NCBI RefSeq assembly: GCF_040954835.1
Contig: NC_090711.1
Coordinates: forward strand, 9,803,501 to 9,867,500
Direction of reading: 5' to 3'
Origin: Lepisosteus oculatus
Taxonomy: Eukaryota > Chordata > Actinopteri > Semionotiformes > Lepisosteidae
DNA length: 64,000 nucleotides
Shown in pieces: positions 35,397 to 47,302 of the stretch; positions within the stretch are counted from its first letter, which is position 1, and each line of letters opens with the position of its first letter. The notes beneath the pieces were generated by a model. That model was not told the DNA's origin. It saw only the letters and a program-made list of their open reading frames with translations, and did no database searches. The position numbers were made by a program, and so were the translations under genes.

Positions 35397-36158
35397 GTAA
35401 GTTCATCTTGCTTTTCTGACTTTGTCGTTCTTGAATTTCATGACATCGTGTTTTAGACCTGTAACTTTAGGAATACAAGAGATCCGTCCGGTTCAGGGTG
35501 TATTCATTTTGGACTTTTTGGACCTATTTCTGCCTCGGTTTGCGTTGCTTTTGTCCGTTACTACAGAGTCTAACGCAGAACCTTGTCGTTTTTATATTTG
35601 TGTGCGAAAGAAATAAATGGGGGTTTCTGATTTGAAATGCCCAACGAGATCGATCTGTTTGATTTGGTACAATGTTCACTTGATTACATTGACCTTGGGC
35701 ATTCTTCTTTTTCAAGTCGAGGATGATAAAAATGTAATCATTTCAATCGATTTCAATAATCCATAGATTAAACAAGTTAATTAAACTAGGTAAATGCACT
35801 ACGTTTTCAAATACAGACTATATTTTTTTATTTATACAATGATTTAATGGCGAGGTGTTTATAAAGAAAAATCAAAATATTGCAATAAATTGTGACACTT
35901 TCTTGTAGCCACACGTAAATATTAGAAAATATTTTTCTTAATTATAGTTTTATTATTGAAGTATATATTAAAACATTCTATTTGTTTCATTTTTATAATG
36001 CGATAGCAGTCAGTTTTGAATAGTTGCTAAATCTCTGAAAAAGTACCTAAAATATTTATACCAATTTGGAAAAAACATAGAGGCTTCACTTACTTTTAAA
36101 GACCGCACTGCTGACCCAGTATTATCCTTGTCTGTTACTGTACAGAGTGACCAGAAAA

Positions 36159-36753
36159 ATGTCTGCACCCAAGGGAGTGTCTATTGGGATCGACCTGGGC
36201 ACCACCTACTCCTGTGTGGGGGTGTTCCAGCATGGCAAGGTGGAGATCATCGCCAACGACCAGGGCAACAGGACCACCCCGAGCTATGTGGCCTTCACTG
36301 ACACGGAGAGGCTCATTGGAGATGCAGCCAAGAACCAGGTGGCCATGAACCCCAATAACACCATCTTTGATGCGAAGCGGCTGATTGGCAGGAAGTACGA
36401 AGACCCTGTTGTGCAGTCGGATATGAAGCACTGGCCCTTCAAGGTGATCAGTGATGGAGGCAAGCCCAAGGTGCAGGTGGAGTACAAAGGAGAGAATAAG
36501 ACCTTCTACCCAGAAGAGATCTCCTCTATGGTCCTGACTAAGATGAAGGAGATTGCCGAGGCGTACCTGGGACAGAAAGTCTCCAATGCCGTCATCACCG
36601 TTCCTGCCTACTTCAATGACTCCCAGCGCCAGGCGACCAAAGACGCCGGCGTTATTGCTGGACTGAATGTGCTGAGAATCATCAATGAGCCCACAGCAGC
36701 TGCCATCGCTTACGGGCTGGATAAGGGCAAGAGAGGAGAGCGCAACGTTTTGA

Positions 36754-36785
<32 letters not shown>

Positions 36786-38078
36786 TCCATCCTTACCATC
36801 GAGGACGGGATCTTTGAGGTCAAGGCCACGGCAGGGGACACGCACCTGGGTGGGGAGGACTTTGACAACCGCATGGTCAACCACTTTGTGGAAGAGTTCA
36901 AGAGGAAATACAAGAAGGACATCAGCCAGAGCAAAAGAGCACTGAGGAGACTGCGCACCGCATGTGAGAGAGCCAAGAGAACCCTGTCCTCCAGCTCTCA
37001 GGCCAGCATCGAAATCGACTCTCTGTATGAAGGCATTGACTTCTACACCTCTATTACCAGGGCTCGTTTTGAGGAGATGAACTCTGACCTCTTCAGAGGG
37101 ACCTTGGAGCCGGTTGAGAAGGCACTCAGAGATGCCAAGATGGACAAGTCTCAAATTCATGACATCGTCCTTGTTGGAGGCTCCACTCGCATCCCCAGGA
37201 TCCAGAAACTGCTGCAGGACTTCTTCAATGGCAGGGAGCTGAACAAGAGCATCAACCCTGATGAGGCTGTGGCCTATGGTGCAGCTGTGCAGGCAGCCAT
37301 CCTCATGGGCGACACCTCTGAGAATGTGCAAGACTTACTGCTGCTGGACGTGGCTCCACTGTCGTTGGGCATCGAGACTGCAGGAGGAGTCATGACAGCC
37401 CTCATTAAGCGCAACACTACCATTCCCACCAAGCAAACCCAGACCTTCACTACTTATGCAGACAACCAGCCTGGTGTCCTGATCCAGGTGTATGAAGGGG
37501 AAAGAGCCATGACCAAGGACAACAACCTTCTGGGCAAGTTTGAGCTGACGGGTATCCCCCCTGCCCCACGAGGGGTGCCACAGATCGAGGTGACCTTTGA
37601 CATTGACGCCAATGGCATTCTGAACGTGTCTGCAGTGGACAAAAGCACTGGCAAAGAGAACAAGATCACCATCACCAATGACAAGGGCCGGCTGAGCAAA
37701 GAGGAAATTGAGAAGATGGTGCAGGACGCCGAGAGATACAAAGCAGATGACGATGCCCAGAGGGAGAAGATCGCTGCCAAGAATGCCCTGGAGTCCTATG
37801 CCTTCAACATGAAGAGCAGTGTGGAGGATGAAAACATGAAAGGCAAGATCAGCGAGGAGGACAAGAAGAAGGTCGTCGAGAAATGCAACCAAACCATTGC
37901 CTGGCTGGAGAAGAACCAGCTGGCAGAGAAGGAGGAGTACGAGCACCAGCTGAAAGAGCTGGAGAAAGTGTGCAACCCCATCATCACCAAGCTGTACCAG
38001 GGAGGGATGCCAGGAGGCATGCCAGGAGGAAGCCAGACCCAGGCAGGGTCAGGGCCCACAATAGAAGAGGTGGATTAA
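36159..38078 (+). CDS. hsp70: Inducible cytosolic Hsp70, copy C (639 aa)
   Basis: Complete Hsp70 in one coding exon: IDLGTTYS at residues 11-18, [14 protein letters not shown] near 200, [11 protein letters not shown] near 336, linker [14 protein letters not shown], substrate-binding domain and EEVD. ATG 36159 is chosen over the in-frame ATG at 36147, whose context is poor and which sits one base after the acceptor. Copy C lacks the cysteine-containing tail insert of A and B; its tail is [21 protein letters not shown] in two blocks (about 8 residues shorter) and looks more like the usual vertebrate form. A private change is ISQSKRAL (N in A and B). It is divergent from copy B, with about 1.2 kb between the inferred starts. 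Role as for copy A. Confidence 0.97.
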
Positions 38079-38143
38079 GAGGACAAGACTGATCCATTAA
38101 TCAAAAAAAAATGGACTCTTCAAACAGAGTGCTTTGAGAATGA

Positions 38144-38155
38144 TGGGGGGGGGGG
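38144..38155 (+). repeat. Poly-G run in the copy C 3'UTR
   Basis: Twelve consecutive G residues about 65 bases after the stop codon. Slippage-prone; the exact length may vary or be a sequencing artefact. Confidence 0.7.
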
Positions 38156-38472
38156 TGTTTGTGTGAGCATCATATGATTTAGCTGAATCCATGTGAATGT
38201 TTGTATTTCACATCTCATATACTGTCAAAGGCTGGTTGCCATGCATAATTTAATTTTGGCTAAAACTTCTACTACATGTTCTGCTGTTTAATTTTGTGGG
38301 AACAAGGGAGTGTGTGGAAGTAGTATTGAGTAGTATAGCAGTAGTATTGTGGTTGGAGATAATTTGTCTGCACTTGCTACACTTTTTCCAACAAGTATTG
38401 TTGTTTGCTATGTTGCCAAAAAGTACTGTTCAGAAATTCATATTCTGTAAATGTTCTTTTGATATTTCTTTA

Positions 38473-38478
38473 AATAAA
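38473..38478 (+). terminator. Poly(A) signal AATAAA of hsp70 copy C
   Basis: AATAAA about 395 bases after the stop codon, within taaataaatctc. Confidence 0.6.
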
Positions 38479-38624
38479 TCTCTTAAAAATATATTTTATT
38501 GATAAGTTTGCAGTGTTTTGGAATTGACTCTGGTCTAGATATGGGATTAGAGAATTTTCTTCACATGGTGATATATTGAGCTCAGGTTCTGCAGCAGTAC
38601 ATAATAGTTTCAGCAATACATAAT

Positions 38625-38905
38625 TTCTAACCACTTTATCTGATTTACAATTGTGGGGAAGCTGGAACCTATCCTGGCAAGCAACATGCGCAAGGCAGGA
38701 TACACCCTGGATGGGACACTAGTACCTTGCAGGGCACACACACAGAGACATGCACACACAATAAGGTTTGTTTTCCCAGAAGCCAGCTAATGTATCAGTA
38801 TGTCTTTGATTTATGGGAGGAAAGCAGAGCACCACAGGTGTGGGCTAGAACCTAGGACCCCAGCACTGCCAGGCAGAAATGCTAACCAGTATGTAACCGT
38901 AAATC
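38625..38905 (+). repeat. Interspersed fish repeat, copy 3
   Basis: Ordered blocks ggaacctatcctggcaagca, gcaggatacaccctggatgg, ttatgggaggaaagcagagc. Same family as 4311-4560, downstream of hsp70 copy C. Confidence 0.7.
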
Positions 38906-38909
38906 CCTC

Positions 38910-40030
38910 ATAATACCCAGCTGTTGTGTTAAATGTACGCCACTTAAAATGACTAGATGTCTATTTAAACACTAGATTATACATCTCTCTTCTGTGGTGT
39001 ACTGTATGGTGTTATTATTACAGGACTGGAGTGGCATGAGACAACTGAGAAAAATCTGTAAATTCAGAAAAAAGCTGTATTTGCATCTGGGTGTTTTCAG
39101 AGTTCTGCATCACATTTCCAAAATAAGTAACCTTTTCTGCTATCACTTTATCCTTTTATGCGATCAATATCTAAATCTTAAGAACGTTTTTCTATGATAA
39201 GGCTTCTGTGCTAGTACCTACAGAACTGGTGCTTTTGTTCTTATTTGAGAAGCATCAGTGACTCCTGTCAAGGATTACAGTATCATTGCAAAGGTGCTGA
39301 TCACCCCCCGGCAGGCAGGCATGGAGCAGGTGATGTGAAGTGACTCAGCCCGCAGTGGTGGGGCCAGGTAGACCTGCCACAGCCTGCTTTCCTCTTGGCT
39401 TCAAACCTCATTACTAGAGGTCTTCCCTGCTGCGCTCAGCTTCCTGGTCTTGGAAGTAAAAATCCTGTAATCCACACAGGAAAAACTATCATCCAGCAAC
39501 TTGAACAGGCACTTTATGCTGATGCTGAAGTTATCTGCGAAATATTGACATGAAATGAATCCATTTCGTGAATATAGAAATATATCAATATATCTAGAAA
39601 AAAATATGCCCCATTTTCTTTTGATGCTTAGTAATCAATATTGGGAATCAGTAATGTTCCAGCACCTCGGCACCGATTAAGCTGTTCCATTTGAAGCCTT
39701 TAAAGCTATGATGATGTTGCTTTATTCGTACGGCAGGTGGAGTTCAACTTCAGGATTTTGTCACCAGGACGCAAGTACGAATGTCCTCTGCAACCCTCAA
39801 AACTTTTCCCACCCACAAATCCTTAGCTGCATAATCTGTGATTAGTGTACATTAACTCTCAGGAAAGACATTCAAACGATGTTTGAGCATTTTAAATAAG
39901 TCACATTTACAGCACCTCTCCACCATTTCTCCCACTGCCAGGGAGTCCAGGGATAAAAGGATGCAACCTACTCCTGCTTTGGTGAAGACAAGGTCACATC
40001 CAATCGCTATAGGTGATTTTAAATGGACAT
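38910..40030. other. Intergenic, nothing recognised
   Basis: Mixed-composition spacer between hsp70 copy C and the promoter-like stretch near 40.05 kb. Frames are short and no repeat was recognised. Confidence 0.45.
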
Positions 40031-40034
40031 CCGC

Positions 40035-40172
40035 TTTGGCCAATGACTTGCCCGTATTTGTTGTATCCCCGCCCCTAAGGCGTGTTGCCTTTCTCTGTGT
40101 CACCGCGCCGCGAGTTACTCACAGCACATACAGCAGCTGGAGTGAGAAAGCGGAGGCATCTATATCAATGGG
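40035..40172 (+). promoter_or_regulatory. Promoter-like stretch and candidate first exon of an unknown plus-strand gene
   Basis: CCAAT at 40039-40043 and a GC box CCCCGCCCC near 40068-40076 are followed by GC-rich sequence and a strong donor (caatggg|gtgagtgg, GT at 40173). ATG at 40168 would give a two-residue start before the intron, or the exon is non-coding. No downstream exon was identified in the remaining 24 kb, so the gene would have a very long first intron. Confidence 0.4.
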
Positions 40173-43100
40173 GTGAGTGGTCTTTCAATCATTGGCTCTT
40201 TATCTTTCTTTGCAAAATCATCCTGTCGACTAATTGCTGATAATTGAAGTAATCAAGGTGCACCATAATGTTCCCAGTCTTGCAATATTTTTGAAATGCT
40301 TCCTCATGGTTATCAATAAGAAATGTTCACTACACTATTGGCAGTTTTAAATTGATTCATTATTTAGTAGCTTCATACTGGAATGTTTTGTTTCTCTAAA
40401 TGTTTTTCTTTGAAGGGAGAGGGATCTCCTTAAAGTAACGTGACATTTAATCTTATGTGCATGCACGATTATTTTCAGAACGTATTGTTAGCGTTTCTGT
40501 TTTATTTGCACACATTGTCTTCGGAAAGATGCTTGAAACCCAGTCTTGTGACGGCGTAAAATATCCAATCTGTTGCATGCGTCTTTTTGTGGTCCCTCTC
40601 TATTGACTGAATTGCTCAGGCGAACGCTTTGCGACTAGGTGCACATTCGCCAGTCAGTGAACTATATCCACGTTTTAGATAAACTGAATTTTGTCACTCT
40701 GTATTCTAAACAAAAGTGCTATTTGTGAAATACGCTTCTTAATCCATCACTGAAAGTAATCGGCGAGATGGTATTGTCTCTACGGAGAGGTAACGCATTA
40801 TGCCTAGAGATTAAAAATGAAGCACCTTGTCGCTGTCGTGTAATAGAAATCACTATCCTGCGGGCAGCTGTACGAGGTCAGTTATGTTTAATAACAGCGA
40901 ATACTGCCTTGCATTTTGCAATGACCTTTGTTATCTTTTCACAGTTCTTTGAGTTATGACAGCAAACGCTGCTGAAAATTGTTCTATGCATTTCTCAAGG
41001 GAATTTGCCATATCGATTTCAATTTCGAGTTGAACCATTGGAGTAAAATGTGAGTTTGTGATTATTTTGTGTTCTCTGTACGTCTGTCCACCTCTCTAGC
41101 GCCAATCATCAGGTTGAGACCTCACAAGGATACTGTTATTACAATGTCAGCAGTCAGCTTTGCGGAAAAGATTGCACTTACACGATGGTCATGAAACACG
41201 TTTCTTCTGTTGTCTGTGTCGGGGTATTGGACAAAGAATGCCTTTATTTGTGTTTAGGCTGTTTGGTGTCAGATCTTCCGGGGAGTGGTGGATCAATGCG
41301 TGTGGTCTGTTTTCCCACTCAGCAAAATAATGTTAGATCATGGAATATGCTTCGAATGCCAAATTGAAGCCCACTACATTATTATCGTGCTGTTCAGAAG
41401 GCTGTCCTCACAGTGAAACCCTGTGAACTACGGTGTGTGACATTGATAAACTTCTATGATCCTCTGCGTTTAATACCGAGTACTAAGTATTGCTTGCAAT
41501 GTCGATTAACAGTCTCGCCATGATCTCAGGCTTCATCAACAAAAAAATAATCTTTGTCTGTAGGTGTTACACTCTGTTCTGATCTAGTCCTGTATGTCCC
41601 ACCATTGAAACTAAAAGAAATCGAATTCATCTATTCATTACACTGGTAAGCCTCCACAGTGGGATGGTACTTGAACTCTTAATGAGTGGCTTGAAACCCC
41701 CTTCTTACAAGTCAGAAGTGTTATCAGAAACGCCCTGTTCAGAATGTGGATGCAGACACAACCTGCATCTGAAATTAGCTAATGCACTATATCTTTTTTT
41801 AAAGTAGCTCATGAAGATGACCATATTTGCATAATAATGTTTTCAAGTGATATGTAATGAGACATGTTGAGGTGTGAAGGATTGTTAGTGTTAAAATAGG
41901 TACCTTTGCTTAGGTAATGCAGCAGTTTACAGAATCCTTGTGTGAATTTGACTTCAATTCAAAGTGCAGTATGATAAAAGTATTGAGACAAATGATCCGG
42001 TGCAACTTATAACTAATTATAACTAATTGATCATATTTAACTGGAAATGTGGTAGCCCTGTGCAGGTTGCCATAGATAAAACCCTCTGCTAATTACTTTA
42101 TATTATAAGCCCATTACAGCCTCCATGCTTCTTTAAAGGAGATTGATTGTATGTGATGCCTAATGGGTCATTTATTACCCAAATGGGTAGGAAACATTTC
42201 AGTCCAATGTACCTTTGGTGCCTTAGAAGTCCATTACCAGATGTTTATCTTGTGCCTCTTTAGAAAATTGTCTGGAGACCTTGAGTTTCACAGCTTCACT
42301 TAGCAGTCCCAATGAGGTGTACTGTACCAATGTCCCATGCTGAACATAAGCCCTTTGGGACATCTCCAGTGTTGAAATCTTCTGACGGCCTGCTCTGCCA
42401 TGACTTATGTAGTCCAGTGCTGCCGAGACCCCTGTTTGTTTTCCTGCGGAGAACACTTCGTCCCCCAGCGTTAATCTTTGTAAAGCTCTCCTTGGAGGAA
42501 AGAAAAAAGAGCCTTTGGGTTCCCATGTGCTGTCTGCGATGCTGAGGCTGCTCAGAAAGAGCTGTGTCCCACAGCAGTGCCTTTGGAATCAGGCCATCTT
42601 CTTCACTTTTTATTTCATGTATACCGTATATTCCCGAATATTCCCCGTTCTCCTGGGTTCCTTTCTGATGTTCCACACGTTTATCCCCCTGTCCAGATGT
42701 TTCAAGGTCTATTTCGTGGCCTGGGCGATTGTTTTCTTAGGGTGTCTACTGCTTTGGAAATGTTTGTTCAGCTTGGTTTCTTGAGAGTTCTCATGCCTGT
42801 TGTAAGTGCATGACCACTGAGTAAGTGTGCTTCTTGGTACCTCATGTCCTGCTTCGTTCTTAAGTGTGCTGTTTTGTATCTGGTAGTCTGTCGAATGTAG
42901 TAGACGTTTTGTATTGAGTCTCATTGTCTTTGCAGTTTCCCCCTTTTTAAGTGTTTTGCTCCTTCAGTAGTAGGTTGTTGTTGTAATGTGCAAATAGTTG
43001 TGGCAATAGCTTTTTATTTTGTCTTTTGTTTTCCATCACAACTATTCAGCTGTCAGTTATTTGCTGTGCATTTGTTTTTCATTTTTGTTATTGTACTTTT

Positions 43101-44130
43101 TGTCAATAATGTGGTTTGAGAGATTTCCTTTTAAAGAGTGCTACAACTTGTTAGATCTTAGAGATTGTTGTTGATGGCTTATTGACAATTGTTAAGCGGT
43201 ATTTGTTTAATAATACCTCTTCTGAGTTTATAAACTCCTGTGTCTTTCTGTCTTTCAATAGTTCTGAAGGCCGGGTGCGTGCATGCATTTCACGCAGAGG
43301 TGCCAATATGTAGTGTAGTGACTATGTATCATGAAATTGAACACAACCAGCATAAATTGTGTAATAAAACTTAAGAAAATGCCTTTTCTGACCATTTCCT
43401 CTGTGTCAGTCCATATTATTGGATAAATTAATACATAATGAACTCAACACCCAATCAGCAAAGAAGTGGTCTAGGACAATAAAGTATGTTGGAAACTTCA
43501 GATTGTTCAGAATCTCTTCAGATTGTTAGACACTGTTCTCATTTGAACCTGATTATGGGCACAGCCTGAAATCAATAGAAGGGGCGAGACACTCTGATCT
43601 TGAAGTCTGCAGTGCGTTCCTTCGTCATTTTTTTGGTCACGTCGGAGTTGGCGGAATCGCGATCAGCGAGGCGGCCCCAGTTCCCTGCAGTTTCCAGCCT
43701 AGCAGCCCTGCTCCACGCATTGCTGTGCTCACACTCCAGGTAGGTCAGTGCCTGTGCAGAGCGTGTGGGCTCGGGGATGCGGTTGCTATGGTAACCCAGC
43801 CGAGCAGCAGAGTCTTTGATCCGGAAGCCCACTCTCCTACACTCTGTGAGGGGGTGGGTGCTGCTTGCACACTCCCATCCCTCATTTTATTAGGGCTGGG
43901 GGTGGGAGGTGTGCAAAACTCTACCGAGATGATAAAGTCTCTCTGTGAGTACTGTGGTAGCTAGCAAATGCCATGGGATTTATGCAGAGGAAGCATTTGG
44001 TAAACAAGAGTTCATTACAGTCTAGTGTGATATACATTGGTGACTATTCTAGTATGCTTAAAATTGATTATACAGTATGGATTTACATGACTCAGGCATC
44101 TACAGAACACCATTAATTAGACATAGTGTC
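40173..44130. other. Possible long intron or intergenic DNA
   Basis: No assignable exon. The stretch 42050-42190 is AT-rich with several TAAT motifs and looks like it could be a conserved enhancer. A minus-strand open segment at 43572-43758 is listed separately. Confidence 0.4.
43572..43758 (-). CDS. Weak candidate terminal exon, unknown protein
   Basis: On the minus strand an acceptor-like ctctgcacag ends near 43759. The open frame then runs to a TGA at 43574-43572, with a charged, GC-third-position-biased peptide containing LECEHSNAW, AGNWGRLADRD and KERTADFKIRVSRPFY. I do not recognise it. No upstream exon or poly(A) signal was found, so it may be chance. Confidence 0.2.
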
Positions 44131-44133
44131 TCT

Positions 44134-44292
44134 CATTCATCCATTTCCTAAGCACTTTATCCAGTACTGTGCAGCTGGGGAGCTGGAGCCTATCCCTTCA
44201 AGCAACGGACACAGGGCAGGATTCACTCTGGACAGGATGCCTGTCCATCTCAGGACAGAAAGACGCAAACACTCACAGAGGGGAGGAGGCTG
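44134..44292 (+). repeat. Interspersed fish repeat, copy 4
   Basis: Begins catccatttcctaagcactt, then ggagcctatcccttcaagca and ggacaggatgcctgtccatc. Only the 5' half of the family is present. Confidence 0.7.
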
Positions 44293-47235
44293 GGGCAGTG
44301 GATTGTTTTCTGCAGACACTTTTCCGACGTCTCTTCTTGTTGGAATGGAATTTGGAGGGCTTGGATGCTTACGTATCGTGGGGGTACCTTCAAACAAGGT
44401 GTGCCATAAAAAAATCTGGGCATAATTTCTGAATGCAGTTTTGCATAATATGGAAATATATAGATCACTTCCTTTCTAGCTGTTTATCCACAAAGTTGCA
44501 TTGGTCTGCTGAAGTCCCAGCCCTTGAGCATTAACACCCGAGCTGGAACCAATTGAGTGTCTTCTGCTTTCTTCCCCTACTGCAGGCCCACCACATGAAC
44601 AGTATGGTCAAGGCACAGATGCAGCTCTCACTAGGCCAGCCTTGGACTGGAGGCTGCATCGTCTCTAGGCTACCATGATCTTGGATGCCTCATCCCAGAT
44701 TTGAACAGGCACTGCAGCTTGTTGCTCAATTTCTTCTTTGAGGAGTGGTCTTGAGGCTGTTCAGAGTCATAAAACTGCTAGTCTGTGCTTGTGAGAACTT
44801 GCTATTCTTTGGCACAACAAACTGTGTAATTAGGAGTTGGTGGTGTCTCACAGTCCATTCTGAAACCCTGCTGGAATAACGTCTCTCTTAAATTCAGGTG
44901 AAATGTGTATTTAAGGAGCACATCCTGGCTCTCATCTGTGTCTGGCACCAAACGTGTCACGTACTGTATCTGTGTGCCAACGCCGTCAATAAAAAAAGAA
45001 ATCAAAACACATGCTGCTTTTCCAAGTTTTCTTTTTTTAACATGTAACAAATCTTTTAACAGAATCTGCTGACTCGATTAGGGGGAAGAACCGTTAGCTG
45101 TGCTTGCCTGTTCTGCATCTTAGTTTTGCTTTGTTGCCTAACTTACAGTATTTCAGTGGGTGTTTTTGCCGTGTGACCACACTCCTCAATATTGCTAAAA
45201 TTGGGAAGCTGGAGGATTGAAATCCGTGTTTACACTGTGCCTGGTGAGGATTAGAGATCAGAGTCACCTGGAAACTGCTTGAAGGAGTGATGAGGCGAAT
45301 AGGATAGCAGACTTGAGGTCGGCGAGTTTTTTAACTAGAAAACAGAGATGGTTTATGGCCACGTTTGGTGGGATGTCATGTGACGAAGACCGAGCATCTT
45401 CAGCATCTCGGTTGTTTTGAAATGCAGGTGGTGCTTCTGTTTGATGTTGGGCTATAAACGGATTTATCCTGAGGAATAATGACATTACTCTTACATTTAC
45501 AGGCAAAGCTTTCTTGGACGAACAGTGTGATTTTAGTGATGGGGTTGTAAGATAGCATTCACGTTGTTTGCTAAAAGCAAACAGCTCTTGACAGCCCTTG
45601 ACAGTGGCTGAATGGCTGACCTCTTGACAATGGCTGTGTAATGGTTTAATGTCACTGCTGTGCTGTGCTTCATCTTGATTGGCACAGTGGCATCTCTGGC
45701 CAGTGTCTGTGGTTTTGTACGCCTGTACTGTGACCTCAGTGACTACTTTTGTGTTCCGTCACAGTCCAGTTCATTAGTCAGCATTGCTTCTTGTCACTTT
45801 GGACAACACTTGTTCACTGAGGCCACACATAGTGGGAATTTTACTGTTGAGTTAGTACCTCCTTATCTTCAGGAGCAGTAACTCACTGTTAAAACTAGGA
45901 GGCAGGAAAGGTTGACCCGTGTTTCTTTTAGCCTCGCATGTAGTAACGTAACTTTTATTTAACCCAGTCTAATTTTCAATCCCAGATTTAAGCCAGTCTG
46001 GAAAAGAATGTACAAGAGGCAGGCAACATAGATGCGATTTTCAGTTTACATGTAGGATTTGACAGCTGACAAAAATGGAATGAATTGTTGTTGTTTTTTT
46101 AAAGGGGACAATAGGGTTATTTTTTCTGTGCTGTTATTGTACACAAGCTTATATTAGGGCTTTAAGTGTTATAATTAGGGCCATCACATTCTCTGAGTCG
46201 TAAGTGAACTGTGGTGAACCAGACTTCCTTTAGGTGGTCAGACAAGATCGCCCTACACCAGGCCATCGAGCAATCTGGTGGTGGAAAAACAGTAATTATG
46301 AGATGTGCCCTTGTGTGCTCTGTCTGAGCCGCAATCAGACTCTCTTTATTGCCTCACGGAGAGGCCTGCTAAAAGAAGGACTGTACTTTCTCAGGCTCAG
46401 GGCCATCTGTTTTCAATTCTCTCTTCGCTGTCGCCTTTGCTTACAATCCCTGGCTTTTCCGGCATTTCTGGACCAACTCGGCGCGTTTTGCTGTAGGTTC
46501 AGGATCTGCTGTGGTTCCCAGGAACACCCCCCTCCCCATTCTTTCACCCCAATGCCTTCCAGGCTCCCACAAAAGACACTTCCAACTGGGCCGCTAAGGT
46601 CAGCTGCAGGAATCCAGTCCAGTACTTCATTTCATTCCACGTGTTTGTTTTCCCTTCAGACTGTTGTCCCAATGGCCTGATCAGAGTTTTTTTTCCTGTT
46701 TAAAAACGTGTTCCTTTTTCTCGTGTCACCTCCGGGTCTCACGACCAGGGCTTTCACAAAGAGCAGCATTTAAAAAAAGTTAATGGACAGGTGTGCAGAA
46801 GTGGGGGAACCCTGGAGAAAACTGGGTTCTGCCCATGAACCATAGGGTCTTCTGGCTTGAGTGGTGTTAACTTGAGCTGAACCTGTTGCTAAACTGCACA
46901 CATTTAAGGTTTTTCCAGGTCTTAAGTGAAGAAACAGTTGCTTGCTGTTAGTCTCGTGTGGATATTGATATTTTCCCAATGGTCTCCTATAAGGAGAAAA
47001 TCGTGGGGATTGTGATGGAAAGATGTAGAAGCCAATTCCTACAGGATTGGCCACTGCTTATTTTGGACTGTATTTACCAGATCTGAACAGATTGCATTTG
47101 GGTAAACAAGCCCATGTTTGTAGGCAGTGAAGTGTGTAGGCTTTGTGTAACAGGGAGTCTAAAGTAATATAAAGGTGTAGAATGTTTCAATTAGAAAATG
47201 AAGCAGAAAGCACAATGCGTAACAGTTGCATAATC
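44293..47235. other. Nothing recognised
   Basis: Mixed-composition DNA with short frames. A 148-codon frame at 46234-46680 has no recognisable domain and odd composition. No repeats with clear ends. Confidence 0.45.
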
Positions 47236-47239
47236 TTAG

Positions 47240-47302
47240 ATCATCCATCCATTTTCTATCCAATACAGGGTCGGATGGCAGACAGAGTCTATCCCGGCAA
47301 TC
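47240..47302 (+). repeat. Interspersed fish repeat, copy 5 (fragment)
   Basis: catccatccattttctatcc followed by cagggtcgg and gagtctatcccggcaa, the 5' end of the same family, then lost. Confidence 0.6.

Noticed and set aside
36147-36158. Upstream in-frame ATG giving a longer Hsp70 copy C
   Set aside because: It sits one base after the inferred acceptor and adds MTRK, absent from copies A and B; the shared MSAPKG start is preferred.
46234-46680. 148-codon plus-strand frame
   Set aside because: Cysteine- and phenylalanine-rich with no domain or splice support; likely chance.
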